Assembly: GCA_900323505.1 (NCBI GenBank)
Contig: OOIN01000010.1
Location: 62,001 to 126,000 of the forward strand
From: Ustilago trichophora
Taxonomy: Eukaryota; Basidiomycota; Ustilaginomycetes; Ustilaginales; Ustilaginaceae
Direction: 5' to 3'
Length of the DNA stretch: 64,000 bases
The notes beneath the pieces were generated by a model, which saw only the letters and a list, made by a program, of their open reading frames with translations, was not told the origin of the DNA and made no database searches. The translations under genes and the position numbers were made by a program. Below are positions 9,967 to 21,265 of this stretch, one piece after another. Numbering within the stretch: the stretch's first letter is position 1; the number at the start of each line of letters is the position of its first letter.

Positions 9967-11024
9967 TCATTGCTGATTGTACGAACCGTTGGCTTGACTA
10001 GGGCTCCCGTTGCCACTACCGCCACCATGGTTCAAGCTGTCATTGAAACCGGTCCGGCCGCCGTTCGAGCCTGGGGTCATTCCATAGCCAAGGCCTGCAT
10101 TTTCACCCGGGCTCGACGTCCATCCCGTCGCTTGCATGTTGGCAAAGGCGTTGACGTTGGCAATGTCCCCGGCGCCACCGTGATTGCCCATGTAAAGCTG
10201 CTGCGTTCGGTCAAAAGGCATGCCGCCAGAGTTCCACACTTGGTTCATCGACGCTGCAGCTGCTGCTGCTGGTCCCCCACCTTGACCTTGAGAGCCATCA
10301 ATAGGTGAGCTATGCGATGAGAAGCCTGGAGATTGCTGGATCTGTGTCACGCCCGCTATCATGGCGGGATCTTGCTGACCGCGGGCCAACGATCTGCCCA
10401 AGTCTGGGTATAGGGGCAGACTGTTGTCATCGATGCTGAGGTTAGACTGAACAGGAGCGCCTGGAGTTGCTCCCATGGCATCATCGAATGGCCCATCAAA
10501 GAGATCACTGGAGATGCCACCTGCGTTACCAAGAGGCGCGTCCGAGGCTTGCAGCTCATCCAGCACCTGCTGGAAGTTATAGTCGGATGCCGTTCCATCG
10601 AGTTCATAGTCGGGCTCATTATCGTCTTCCTCATCCTCCTCGTACCCGTCTTCGTCCGCTTCCTCGTCATCCGACTCTTCGTCCGAGTCCATATCACGCT
10701 GGAACTGCTGTGCAAATGCCAAAGCACGGGTGTCCTCGACTGATTCGAGTGCTTGTTCCAGCGCACCTTCTGCACGACGTAATGTATCGGTGGAACGGCG
10801 GCGCTGATCGTCATCGGATTCTTCATTGTCCTTGTTGTCGTCATAGTTGTCGCGCACGAATCGTGTGCCAACGTCCCTGGCAGTGAAGGTCTGCTCTCTC
10901 TGCAGCTCGAGCGAGTCGGGTGAGCCTTCTCTCTCCTCGCGGACAAGGGGATCACCGTACGTGACGGTTGCAAAGGACACGCCACCCTCAGCACTGGTGG
11001 AATTCGTAGACTGGTTTGATGCCG

Positions 11025-11057
<33 letters not shown>

Positions 11058-13689
11058 GATGCTGGTGCGAAGGGTCGCTGAGCGTGTTGAGTTGACGTAG
11101 TATTGCATCATCTGCGGACTGTGCTGGACCCATGTACTCCAGCCCGGACAAGTTGCCGCCACTGTCGGGCTGACCGCATCCACTTCCTTGTGATGATGCC
11201 ATCTGAGAGGAAGAAGCACCAATGAAGGATGGGTTCGTTCCGCTCTGCTCCCTTGCATCAGCTGCTGTAGCTCCGTGGTGAAGGTCCCCAGCCCATGGAT
11301 GATGGGACAGAGGCAGAGAAGCGAGCAATTCGTTGACATCGTCGTTTTCAAGGCCAGAGTCCGAGATGCTGCCGAGATCCCAGTCTACATTCCACTGTGC
11401 GGCGTCTCCGGAATTGGTGGAGAGAGGATCGAGGAAATTCTGCATAGGATCAACCATGAAGCTACCCCGCACAGCCGCCTGCTGATCACCGAGGGCCTTA
11501 AGATTCGCCTGTGGAAGCTGTTGCTGCTGGCTGAAAGGATCAGCAGCGGCCGACGATCTCCGAGAGCCTGTGGCTGAAGAGTTGGAAGAGTTGGAGGCAG
11601 CACCCATGTTGGGCACCATGATAGCAGCCGAGCCCGGGTAGGTGGGCGATGCAAAGCCGGATGGATTGGCAAAGTTGGCAATCCCCGTCCCAAAAATGGG
11701 AGCCTGATTGTTGGAAAAGCTGCCAGATGTGGATGTACCTAGGCTGGTCGCTGAAATGTCGCTGGCGCTCGAGCTGTAGGCAGACCATGATGAAGGAGCT
11801 CCTTGCGCGGTAGCAAGGCGCTGTTCGTCAATGTCCATGGCGCTATTTGGCATTATGGGATGGCCTGTGGGATTCAACCAAGCGAGGACGTCGGGCTGAG
11901 CCGACTCGACGTGACCCAAGGGCGACAATCGAGCGTCGGATGGAATGGGCACAGCGCCTCCTGCAGGCGAATGATGCTGACTCGAGGACTGCGAGTGTGG
12001 TCTCGAGTGAGGATTGGATTGCGTCGAGCCATGGCTTTGTCCATGGGCATGACCGTGCATGTGATGGAGGTGTCCATGAACCGAGGGCAGACGCTCCAAA
12101 GCCGAATTCTTTCCCGTGCGTGTTGCATGACTCCGCCTCTTGTGACTGACGCCATCATGGCTGATCTGCTTTCCGGCCTGTCTACGGGCATCATCTGCGG
12201 AGGCAGCCTTGGCATGAGCAGAGAGTTTCTGTTGGTGCAGTTGTTGGAACTGCTGCTGGTGTGCAATGTCGCTTTCGCTTGCGCTTGGAGGAGTGGCTCG
12301 CTCGCGAATACTGCTGGTCTCGGAGCTGGTGCCAGGTCCCTCGAGACTGGCTTGCTGAAGCTGTTCAAAGAGACTGTGGATCGACTGGCCCGTCACCATG
12401 TCAGTGGCACGAAGAGGCGAGCCTGATCCAGGCAATGGTGCCGTGTTGGACGACATGAAAGGTGGTCTGGGCTGCATGGATGCCTGTGGCTGTTGCTGCA
12501 ATGCAAATACTTGACCAAAGCTCCTATTCTCGGATTGAGCTGGTTGGGCTGACATGTGACGTGGCAGGGTCTGACCCATCGAGTTCGATCGACCAAGGGC
12601 ACTGCTGGCGCCGCTGGATGGGCCAGACAATACATGCTCAGGACCGCCATCGGTCAAGTTTCCATGGTCAGTGAGATTGCCTTGGTCGGTAAAGTAGCTG
12701 TAGTCGGTGAGGTTGCCGTGATCGGTGAGATGGCCATCGCTGGTGGTATCACTCAAAGGATACTCTGACCCACGCCAGGCACCTTCAGAGAGGCTATGGT
12801 CGGAGAGAGAACCTGCCAAAGGACCTGATCTAGCCGCGTGACCTTGACCTGGTTTGGCAGCACTCGGACCGCGATCTTTCCTAGCTTTGGAAGGGCGTGG
12901 TTTGAAGCCTGCTCGTTCGTAATCTTCGGGGAACGCGTTACGGAAACGATCACGCAGATCGATGGCTCGCCTCTGACCGTTAAAGATGGGGTTCTTGGCG
13001 ATCAAAGCCCAGTGAGATCCATACTGTTGGTAGCCTGCGCGAAGAGCAGCATCCTCCTCGGGTGTGAATGGACGACGCTCTTTGGTCTTTCCCTTTTCAA
13101 AGATGCTTTTGCCCTCTGCGTCTCGACCTCTGACCGCCTTACTGAGATGCGTCTTTGCGTTTGGATACATCTCGTGGTAGGCGTCAGGAAAATAAGTTCG
13201 GAATCGATCCTTGAGATCGCCAGCTGTTCGATCGGAGAAGAGGCCTGATAGCTCTGGATCTGAGAGAATCTTTTTCCAGTTTCCGACACCATGCTTGTTG
13301 CATCCATCGACCAGCGCCTGCGTCTCTTCGGCCGACCATCTATGCTTTTGACTTCGGTGGCCTTCCGACACCTTTCTTCCCAGTGAAGACGGTCGGCGAG
13401 AGCCGGCAGTCGAGGTCGAAGGAGCGCTTTCCTCTGGATTCGGATCACCCGATGCTGATTGTGCGCTGCTGGACTGGTAGCCGGAGCCTGGCTGATCGGC
13501 AGAAGCCGAATTTGATAGAGGTGAATGATTGCCCATGTCGAAACGCTGCTGAGCTGCTAGAAAGAACTGTGCGACATCTTGAGGCTGCTCTGGCTTGATG
13601 CCCGAGGCTGAAGTGGCGTGATCACTTGGCGAAGCGCTGTGAGACAGGGTCTGGTTGAAAGACTGAGTTTGTTGGGATTGTGGCTGCAT
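9967..13689 (-). CDS. TAY1: double-Myb telomere-repeat-binding protein, Tay1-like
   Basis: 1240 residues. Two Myb/SANT repeats lie near the N-terminus: about 116-169 (HRWSAEETQALVDGC, GNWKKI, DLKDRFRTYFPDAY) and about 206-256 (RPFTPEEDAALRAGY, SHWALIAK, IDLRDRFRNAFPEDY). Both third helices resemble the telobox signature of TRF-type proteins (consensus VDLKDKWRN). An N-terminal pair of telobox Mybs is the layout of Tay1 in Yarrowia and Ustilago and of Teb1 in fission yeast, which bind duplex TTAGGG repeats and, for some members, promoters. The rest is low complexity: a tandem LTDxGN repeat (about 317-346), His-rich and Gln runs, and an acidic block (DSDEESDDEEADEDGYEEDEED). No dimerisation domain is recognisable. 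The Tay1 assignment rests on architecture; a promoter-binding Teb1-like role is the main alternative. Confidence 0.75.
12652..12741 (-). repeat. tandem LTD repeat within the Tay1-like protein
   Basis: Codes five spaced copies of a short unit: GHLTDH, GNLTDY, SYFTDQ, GNLTDH, GNLTDG. At DNA level this is a degenerate tandem of about 18 bases, visible on the + strand as repeated GTCGGTGAG/TTGCCGTGATC-type blocks. Confidence 0.85.
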
Positions 13690-15607
13690 GATGGGATGTG
13701 AGCCTTGTCACTGAACAGCGTGAGAGCCTAACGTTGATTTGATGGACGCAAGAAGCTGTTGCTACTTCGAGTGGTTCAGTGGATGGCAGATGCGTTCAGA
13801 AGGGTTTTTCAGATCGATGTACCCGTTGCTAAATCCCTCCTCTACCACATTAAGCTGTGAGAGTTGAGTACGAGGATGTCGATGCGCCTCGCGCGGATGA
13901 TGAAACTACGAAAGGGACTGGAGCAGCATTTGACACCAGTTCTATCGCTGTCGACCGGACGACTTGTGCTCGCGGATTCTGTTGAATTGGTTGGTCAAGG
14001 AGACGTTGCTCTGCTCTGCTCTGCTCTGCTCGTGGTGCCGAGTGGCAGTGCTCGCGAGGTTGAGGCGGCGTCGAACGAGAGCGAGTGTGACTGATATGCG
14101 GTGATGGATGTCCAAAGGTGTACAGAACGCAATGTCGCCTGCACAAGCGCCATCGGAAGATTCATTGCTAGCTAGCAAGAGCAGCGTCAATTTTAGCCAA
14201 GCTCCTCATCAAGGGTGCTTGCTTGCTTGCTTCTTTGCTGAAAAAGCTGCAAGCGCTAGTTTTGTTCTGGTTGACAGCCAAATTGGCACGAGCACCACCC
14301 AAAAAAAAAGAAAAAGAAAAAACAGAAAGCTGAGAGAAAGAGGGCTTTCTGCAAAAGCTGCAGCACGGAAGCGTGTCCAAGCACAAGCAGAAACATCTGC
14401 CGCAGGGAGAAATGGGCGGCGAATGGCCAACACTGCTGCTGTTCGCTACGCCGAATCAAATTGCTTGGATCAGACACCAAAAAAAGGAAGAAGAAGAGTG
14501 CTTCAACGCCTTCACACATTCAAAGATCTGACACTTTCAAATCGAATTTATGGTTGGTGCTGGCTCAGCCTCCATCGTTAGCCTCAAGGATTTCGATAGC
14601 AACGTCGCTCCAATCTTCCGAGTCGAAGCTGATAAGAAAGCTACCTATCTGACCAGCTAGCCAACAAGGCGGTAAACTGCGATCGACAATAAGGAGCAGA
14701 TAGATACCATAAGGATCAAGCTTCTGTCGCTTGTGCTCGCCAAGACCTTTTGTCGAAAGAGATGCGCTCCTCGTTCTGCAGCACGCGTCGCACGTTTTCT
14801 ATTCCTAGCTTTCGACGCAAGCAACAGCTGAACAGAGGTCGATCCTGGAATTCGGTGCCTTCGTATCCGCAAGGTTGGCTAGGCTAGCTCATCTGGCTGA
14901 TGCAAAGCTCGAGCCTCTGCGAGACGATGTCGCCTTGAAATAACAAATGCTGCTACATTGTAGTAGCTCAGTTTCCGAGCCTCAGGTGGCAATGTAAAGT
15001 GCCGCAGAGTTCAACGTTTTTGAGATGCAACAGCGCCACTGCTCAGTCACAATCCCGATTAAGTACGTCGGCTATCGCAGACAGCGCTCAACATCTTGCA
15101 ATCTTGCGATCTTCGCATGAAAGGTACTGTACGAATTAAAGCTCATACTCTGCCATCACATGATGTGTCCACCATTGCTCTATTCGAACATACGAAGACA
15201 AAGGAGTCCCGGCCCGGTCTCACTTCAACTTCTCGTTCCCACCCAAGCCCCACCCACTGGCGTCTGCAATTGGACTCCGTTCTCCGCGGTCGAGTCGCCT
15301 GCCCTGAGCTAAAGCTTTGTGACGCAGCTAGACCCACCATTTTGCTTCCAACTGTCAGCATCCCTTAGCCTCTCGCGATACCACTCTCACGTCCTATGAT
15401 CTGAAGCCGGATCTAGTTCCGAAATCTTATCGCCACGACACTGTCCGAGGGGCTCGGTCTGGTTCAAAACTGAGCTCCTTAAAACTGCTTGAACCCTTTC
15501 CTTCTTAGCTCCCCTTGTAACTGTATCTCTCGTCCGCCCCCTCGTATCTTCGATCTCCCTTCCGCTCTTGATCATACATCGCTTATTTCAAGGATCCAGC
15601 ACCTACC
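13690..15607. other. 1.9-kb divergent intergenic region
   Basis: Lies between the divergent starts of the Tay1-like gene and the acyltransferase gene. Contains a CTCTG pentanucleotide run (about 14012-14030), a GCTT tetranucleotide run (about 14217-14231), an A-rich stretch (14300-14325), a TACTGTA motif at 15126 and C/T-rich leader sequence directly before 15608. Short frames here show no family similarity and I do not call them genes. Confidence 0.5.
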
Positions 15608-17084
15608 ATGAGTGCGGCACTCCCAGCTGCTCTTTCGTGGAGAACGGCCCTCATGAGCCCCATCCACTGGGCTGTTCCGGACTTTTATGACAAGGTGCCG
15701 TATGACAGCACTAATGTTTGGATCCTGCTCACACCCTTGCCATTCGTCATCCTTCAGATCCACCTGCTGCTCCGCTATGATCCGAAAGCCACCTTGCCTT
15801 TACGAGCCTCGCTCATTCCCATCATTGTGCTACTTTCCTTGAGGTCTGCATACGCCTACTACTACCGGGTCACCGGAGAGGGTCAGCTGGACGGTCGAGG
15901 TCAACAGATCAACATCACCCTAGGCTGTGGTGCATTCTCGACCATCTTTTGGTCTGTCGGATGGGGGCTGACGATGCAACGACCTCGGCTCAAAGTTCAG
16001 AAGCCTCAACTAAATGGCTCCGCGAAGAATGGCGAGAAGGACGATGGCTATCGCAGGACGAGTGAAGAGCCAAGCCTGCCGATCTGCTTTCCCGGAAGCA
16101 GCATACCTCTCGAGCTCGACCTGTTGTTAAACATCAGGGGCGTCGGCTGGGAGCATGGCGTGAAGGACGGCCCACCGGCCCTGCCTGTACGCGAATTCAC
16201 CTCCCATGAGCGCTGGGCATGGATTCTGGAACGCATGAGGCTTATCCCTATCTACTTTCTTATGTACGATGCCATTGTTGTGCTCATCAGCGATCCCCGC
16301 TTCAACGTTCACGCCGGAACAAGTCAAGGCGGTAGCATGTGGGACTGTAACAAGGGATCCTTTGGAGTTGCTGGTCCCTACTTGATATGTCTTGCTTTCG
16401 CTTCGTCCTTCATATGCGTGCAGTACATGTTGCACACCTTGGCAGCATGCGTTTCGATCGCAGTGTTCAACGACAGACCATCTCGGTGGGGTCCGCCCGC
16501 CGTCCGAGCGGCATGGTTCTCGACATCGGTTAGAGAGTTCTGGGGCAAGAAATGGCACCAGTTCCTACGCATCACTTTCATGATGGTCGGCTACTGGCCC
16601 GTTCGAGCCGCCCTGCTGCCTATCGCAGGTCGACGCGTGGCCAACATCGCCGCCATCTGGGGCGCTTTCATCGCATCAGGTCTCTTACACGATATGGGAC
16701 GAGTGGCCATGTTGCCTGAACCAGGGTGGTGCATCACAGGGGTCACCCTCTTCTTTGCCATCCAACCCATCGCCATCTTTGCCGAGCAATTCTGGGAGCA
16801 CTGCACAGGCCGCAAGATTCGAGGCTTCTGGGGATGGCTTTGGACCTTCTGCTGGATCCTGTTCACTTCCCCTCTTCTGATCGAGGTGAGTTCTTTGCTA
16901 GACACCGAATTTCCTAGGACAGTGTCGCTAACTTTTCAGCCTCTCTCTTCGATCTGTTCATCCGGTACGATAGGCCATGAGCACAGGCGGAATGCTAGCA
17001 GCCAGGATCGAGTCCCTCAACCTCACCCACCGCCCCGTCACGCACATGCTAGATTGGTGGGATCGCAAGTTCAACAGCATCTAG
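15608..17084 (+). CDS. MBOAT-type wax-synthase-like acyltransferase (membrane)
   Basis: Two exons, 15608-16885 and 16974-17084, giving 462 residues. The protein is strongly hydrophobic, with about eight membrane segments (for example VWILLTPLPFVILQIHLLL and CWILFTSPLLI). The family signature is SVREFWGKKWHQFLR followed by IASGLLHDMGRVA; His361 in that second motif is the likely catalytic histidine of the MBOAT_2/wax-synthase-like domain. Enzymes of this family move an acyl group from acyl-CoA to an alcohol or sterol in the ER; the substrate here cannot be told. The intron has GTGAGT at 16886 and TAG at 16973, and splicing yields an orderly tail (AMSTGGMLAARIESL..., ending WWDRKFNSI). A nearer CAG at 16939 with a good CTAAC branch site would keep the other frame and give a longer, low-complexity tail. 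Confidence 0.8.
16886..16973 (+). other. intron of the acyltransferase gene
   Basis: GTGAGT donor at 16886, acceptor CGATAG ending at 16973, 88 bases, phase 0. A competing acceptor (TTTTCAG, ending at 16939) lies 34 bases upstream. The distal one is preferred because only it gives a plausible family-like C-terminus. Confidence 0.7.
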
Positions 17085-17338
17085 AAGGCCATTTGTCACG
17101 GTATAGACTCGCATTTCAGAATCAAGCATCACAGCCTTACACGCAAAATAAGAGTGTCGGTATGAGTTGACGTTCATGGTCAGATTGCGTGGAGGTACAA
17201 GTACAGAAAACGTGGTGGTACAAAGTGTGCGAATGAGTTGCCAGAGATGCAGTAATGGAGAGTCCATGGGATGTTGGTAAGAGATCAGCTCTCTTTGGGT
17301 ATCATTAAGAAATGGTGTGTAGTAGGGTGGAATGAAGC

Positions 17339-17782
17339 TCAGATATCGACGTAGCCACTGGCTCCCTCGGTACCGTACGCTTGGCCGGAAGCGTCGTAAG
17401 GATCCTGTCTTGCAAATGCGCCAACATCGACCGTGCCCGCGCCGCTCATCTGGACTTCTGTACGCCAGGCACCCTTAAGTGAGCTAATTTGGGCGATAAG
17501 TTTCTGACATCCTTGCTTTAGCGCATCTGTTGGAGTTATTGAGCCATCGGTCTGAATTTTGACAAACACCTTGGGCTCGAGAGGATGTGGCACTTTATAG
17601 CCACAAAACAGGACTGCAGAGTTGGCGAGGACAGCATGACGGAGCATGTTGCCGAGGGTATGGTCTTCTTTGTTGAACCAGAAGGTGGCTGCGTTGGGGA
17701 TCTTGGTGTCTTCGACAATCTCGACGCGCTTTTCGTCGGGACCCAGGATGAAAAGGTCGAATCGGTTGGGTGCGTTCGTCAT
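17339..17782 (-). CDS. RPB11: RNA polymerase II subunit Rpb11
   Basis: 147 residues, slightly longer than the usual 115-120 because of a Gly/Ala-rich tail. The N-terminus MTNAPNRFDLFILGPDEKR and the RpoL-type dimerisation core (NAATFWFNKEDHTLGNMLR, VLFCGYKVPHPLEPK, VFVKIQTDGSITPTDAL) identify Rpb11. It pairs with Rpb3 in the alpha-like assembly platform of Pol II. The start ATG at 17780-17782 fits the family length. It is tail to tail with the acyltransferase gene and divergent from PEX14. Confidence 0.95.
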   Translation of the reverse strand: MTNAPNRFDLFILGPDEKRVEIVEDTKIPNAATFWFNKEDHTLGNMLRHAVLANSAVLFCGYKVPHPLEPKVFVKIQTDGSITPTDALKQGCQKLIAQISSLKGAWRTEVQMSGAGTVDVGAFARQDPYDASGQAYGTEGASGYVDI

Positions 17783-18943
17783 TTTAACTGCGTATAGAGT
17801 TCAAGCTGCAATGCCGGAGAGATAGTTGGAGAGGGAGGATCGTCAGTCGAACTGCCACCACTCTAACGAGGCATCAAGCATGGCTGCAAAACAAGTAGCT
17901 TGTGAGAGCAAGCGATGCATGCAAAGGAGGGCTCATCTACCGTTGTAGTCTAGGAATCAACGAACACCCCAGACCCCCTCGACACACTTGTCAGCGTTTG
18001 AGAGGTATCGTATGAGTGCACTCAAACAGTGTGAATATGATGTAATCTTTGCCCGCCTCTGCATGCGCAAGCGAATGCTACTTCGCGTTGCTTTGCTCTT
18101 AGGTGCTCTGCTGCTGCTGCTGCTAAGCCGTGATGCCTGAATCAAAGTTGTTGTGTTGAAGTAGACTTACATTTGACGGTGTGGGAAAGTGTGCGGGTAA
18201 TGTAGCACTGGTCTCGATAGCCTGTCCTGAGATGGATCCAGAGTAGGAGAGTTGCAATGGGAGAGTGTGACAACCCCGACTCGAGCGAGTGCGAGGCGCG
18301 AAGAGAAGAGAAGAGAAAAGAAAGAAGGAAAGGAAGGGGCGAAAGATGGAGGAGATAAATGTGTCCTTGGTGTATGACCTGTGCACGAGAGGACGAGAGC
18401 GAGAGGGAGGGCGAAAACTTTGTGGTTGCGAGAGAGAAGGAAGAAGTGACAGTCATTGGCTCTGATTGGATGTGTGTGCGATGTTGGGCCAAAATGCGAT
18501 CGACTCCATTTATTTGGCGGCCAAAAGCTGTTTTTTTTCTTCCCGCAGCGTGTTTGACGCGATTGTTATCGCACGACATGAGAAAAGTGGAAGAAGATAG
18601 ATCTAACAGAAACAGAAAATTCCAAATGGGAGGCTTGAATTGCCGGTAAAGCGGACCCGAGACCGGATGCTGAAGTCGCGCGTCCTCCGCTTTGGGAGGC
18701 AGAGAGAGAGAGAGTCATCCAAAGGTCGGCCATTTGTTGAAAGCGTGAGTTCCCCACAATCTCTCCACTCGCTTGGTCTGCACCTTCCTCTCTCACCTTT
18801 ATCATCATCACAACTCGCCTGTCGATTAAGGCGATCCAAGTCACTCGCAAACAGTTCGACCGACTGCATCCAATCTCTCAAACAGTCACGGCTCAAGACG
18901 CCGGTGCAATCAAATTAGCCTAGGAAAGGGCACACATCTCATC
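17783..18943. other. RPB11 / PEX14 divergent intergenic region
   Basis: 1161 bases. Contains a purine-rich run of GAAGA/GAAAG units at about 18299-18345 and a short GCTGCT run near 18110. No supportable gene; the longer minus-strand frames are C/T-rich shadows without family similarity. Confidence 0.5.
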
Positions 18944-20032
18944 ATGTCGGACCCATCCACCTCGGCCGTTGGCGCACAGGTCAGCTCCGGTCCTATTCGC
19001 CAAGATATGGTGACTAGCGCCGTGAGCTTCCTCTCGGACCCCAAAGTGCAGTCCTCGTCCATGTCGCAACGTGTAAGCTTCCTGGAATCCAAAGGTCTGC
19101 GCCCGAGCGAGATCGACGAGGCCATCCGTCAAGCCGGCCAGTCGCAGGGCGGAGGACCATCCGGATACGCCTCATACGCTGCTGGTCCCCCCGCACCGTA
19201 CTACGCCGCTGGAGCACCGTACGGCGGCTATCCAGGCGCCGCACAAGCGCAGCAGCAGGGGCGTGACTGGCGAGACTGGTTCATCATGGCCGTTGTCTCC
19301 GGCACCATCGGCTACGGTGTCATCTCTTTGGCAAAGAAGTACCTCTTGCCTCACCTACAGCCTCCCAACGCCAACGTTCTCGAGGCGGACCTAGACTCGC
19401 TCACAGCCAAATACGACGAAGTAGCCAGCCAGCTGCAAGCTCTCGACGCGCAAACACTTGCAGTCAAGCAGGGACTGGACGAGCAAAAGGCAGAGGTGGA
19501 AAAGAGCATCAAGGAAGTGGAAGAGTGCGTGCAGAGCGTGCGCGAGAACGAGAAACGACGTGATGGAGAACTGGATCGCATTCGGGACGACGTGGAAGGG
19601 ATCCGCAAAGAGCTGGGTAGCCTGTTTGAGAAGTCAAAGCAGGCCCAGACCAATTCGCTTTCGGAGCTGCAGTCCGAGCTCAAGTCGCTCAAGTCTTTGC
19701 TGGTTTCGCGGGGCACGGTTGGTGGACAGAGTGGTGGTATGCAGGGTGCACCCGTTCCACCTAGGCCATATGGTGTAGGGTACGGTGCAGGGTCATACGG
19801 GTCGCCAACGATTGGTACGCCAACAGGGGATGCCAGCCCACCTCATGTTCCCAAGCCTACCATTCCAGCCTGGCAGCTGGCCGGTGCGGGCTCGACGACT
19901 AGCGGAACTGCTACGCCCGTTTCGAGCGCAGCAAAGGAGGTAGAGGCCAGTAAGACGGTCGAGCCAAGCGTGGCTGATCCCGCGGAGGAGATGTCGAAGC
20001 GCGAGAGCAAGGCAAAGGAGGCAAGCGAGTAG
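18944..20032 (+). CDS. PEX14: peroxin-14, peroxisomal import docking protein
   Basis: 362 residues. The conserved N-terminal three-helix domain spans about 19-64 (IRQDMVTSAVSFLSDPKVQ, SQRVSFLESKGLRPSEID, EAIRQAG); it binds the WxxxF motifs of Pex5 and also Pex19. A Gly/Tyr/Pro/Ala linker leads to one membrane segment at about 112-130 (WFIMAVVSGTIGYGVISLA), and residues 145-255 form a long coiled coil (heptads such as ELDRIRDDVEGIRKEL). The tail is Gly/Pro/Ser-rich with a charged end. With Pex13 and, in fungi, Pex17 it forms the docking complex and translocation pore for matrix enzymes such as catalase, whose gene begins at the right edge of this window. Single exon. Confidence 0.95.
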   Translation: MSDPSTSAVGAQVSSGPIRQDMVTSAVSFLSDPKVQSSSMSQRVSFLESKGLRPSEIDEAIRQAGQSQGGGPSGYASYAAGPPAPYYAAGAPYGGYPGAAQAQQQGRDWRDWFIMAVVSGTIGYGVISLAKKYLLPHLQPPNANVLEADLDSLTAKYDEVASQLQALDAQTLAVKQGLDEQKAEVEKSIKEVEECVQSVRENEKRRDGELDRIRDDVEGIRKELGSLFEKSKQAQTNSLSELQSELKSLKSLLVSRGTVGGQSGGMQGAPVPPRPYGVGYGAGSYGSPTIGTPTGDASPPHVPKPTIPAWQLAGAGSTTSGTATPVSSAAKEVEASKTVEPSVADPAEEMSKRESKAKEASE

Positions 20033-20571
20033 ACTGTATTGGAGCAAGCAATGCGAGATTCTCCTCAGTCTTTGAAATGATCCACCATTACAGTCCAAGA
20101 GACCAATTTTGTTGCTAGACGAGCGTACTGGCGATTCCGCTGCTTTGTGTATGAGACTGGAGATGCTTGAGCCCGGTGGCATAGATGCGACTTTGTCATG
20201 AACGGCCGATCCGGCGACGATAAGTCATGCCTGATCGGCTCATCCGATGCACAATCCTCTCACAATTTTTGATTGTGTTCGGATGCACTCGGCACAATAA
20301 AGACACACACGGGCCATCCGATCTTTCGGTCTCAGCGTGGGAAGCCTCGGTCAATTCACAAAGCAAAGCTGTGGTGTCGCTAGCAGCCGAAATCAGTGGT
20401 GAGTCCTTCCTCTCTCGCTCAATTGCTTAATTGCTCAATCGCTCTCTGGCCTTGCGAGACCCTCTGCTTCATGAGAGTCAAGGCTGTGTTGCCCATCCTC
20501 TAAGACAAGGACAGCAATCAGCATTTTGCAGCACGAAAAAGTTGCTGCAAGCTGCGGGGAGGCTCAAACCG

Positions 20572-20594
20572 AAAAAAAAAAAAAAAAAAAAAAA
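20572..20594. repeat. poly(A) tract of 23
   Basis: Uninterrupted A run following GGCTCAAACCG. It could be a retro-insertion tail or simple slippage; no target-site duplication was found by eye. Confidence 0.9.
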
Positions 20595-20920
20595 TCAGGG
20601 GTCCGTCCCCTCTGTCCTGCAGTGAATTCGGGCCAAAAGTGGCCGAGCATACTGCGAGAGCGCGTGAGCGAGCATGCAGCAACAAGAGCGGCAGCAACGG
20701 ACTTCTCTCGCTCGCGTGGTCTTGCGGATCTTAAAATAAAATAAAGAAAAGAAAAGGAAAGGAAACCCGAATTCGGGGTGCTCAAGTGGTGTCTGTCAGG
20801 ACGGATGATCTGAGTGTCTATGTCTCTGTACCCCTGTGGAAGCGGTCTCGCTTAAGTGTGGTTGCAGATGTTGGGGTCCAGTCAAGGAGAGGCAAAAAAG
20901 AAGGGTTCCTGTTGTGATGG

Positions 20921-20944
20921 GTACAGTACAGTACTGTACAGTAC
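20921..20944. repeat. overlapping GTACAGTAC / GTACTGTAC palindrome cluster
   Basis: Four TACAGTA/TACTGTA motifs overlap in 24 bases. The core GTACAGTACTGTAC (20926-20939) is a perfect 14-base palindrome. It lies about 330 bases upstream of the BAR-domain gene and is one of many copies of this motif in the window. Confidence 0.9.
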
Positions 20945-21265
20945 GGCGGGGAACGGCTATGTTTGTGTGCAGGAGCCGTGCTTGTGAGGCAGAATTCACC
21001 ACAGGCACCCACACATCTGATTCGTGCAAGGTAGCTCTTGTCGCCTCCCGTCAGCTTCATCAAACGAGAGAATCGTGCGTCTCCCACCTACCACCACCAT
21101 CTTTGATCTGGGCTCAACAGCAGTGATCGGCCTATCACCAACAGTTCGTGTTGCCCGCTTGCTCGTTGAATAACAGCTCAACTATCCAGTGGTGGCAAAA
21201 CTTAGCGCATCCTCGACTCTACCCACATCAAGCTGGATCAAGAGCATTCTTGCCTTGTCGCCACA

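Larger units (their letters stand above)
20033..21265. other. PEX14 3' flank and BAR-gene upstream region
   Basis: 1233 bases. Contains an A23 tract (20572-20594), an A/G-rich stretch (20735-20767), the GTACAGTAC palindrome cluster (20921-20944) and T/C-rich leader before 21266. No gene is supported. Confidence 0.5.
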
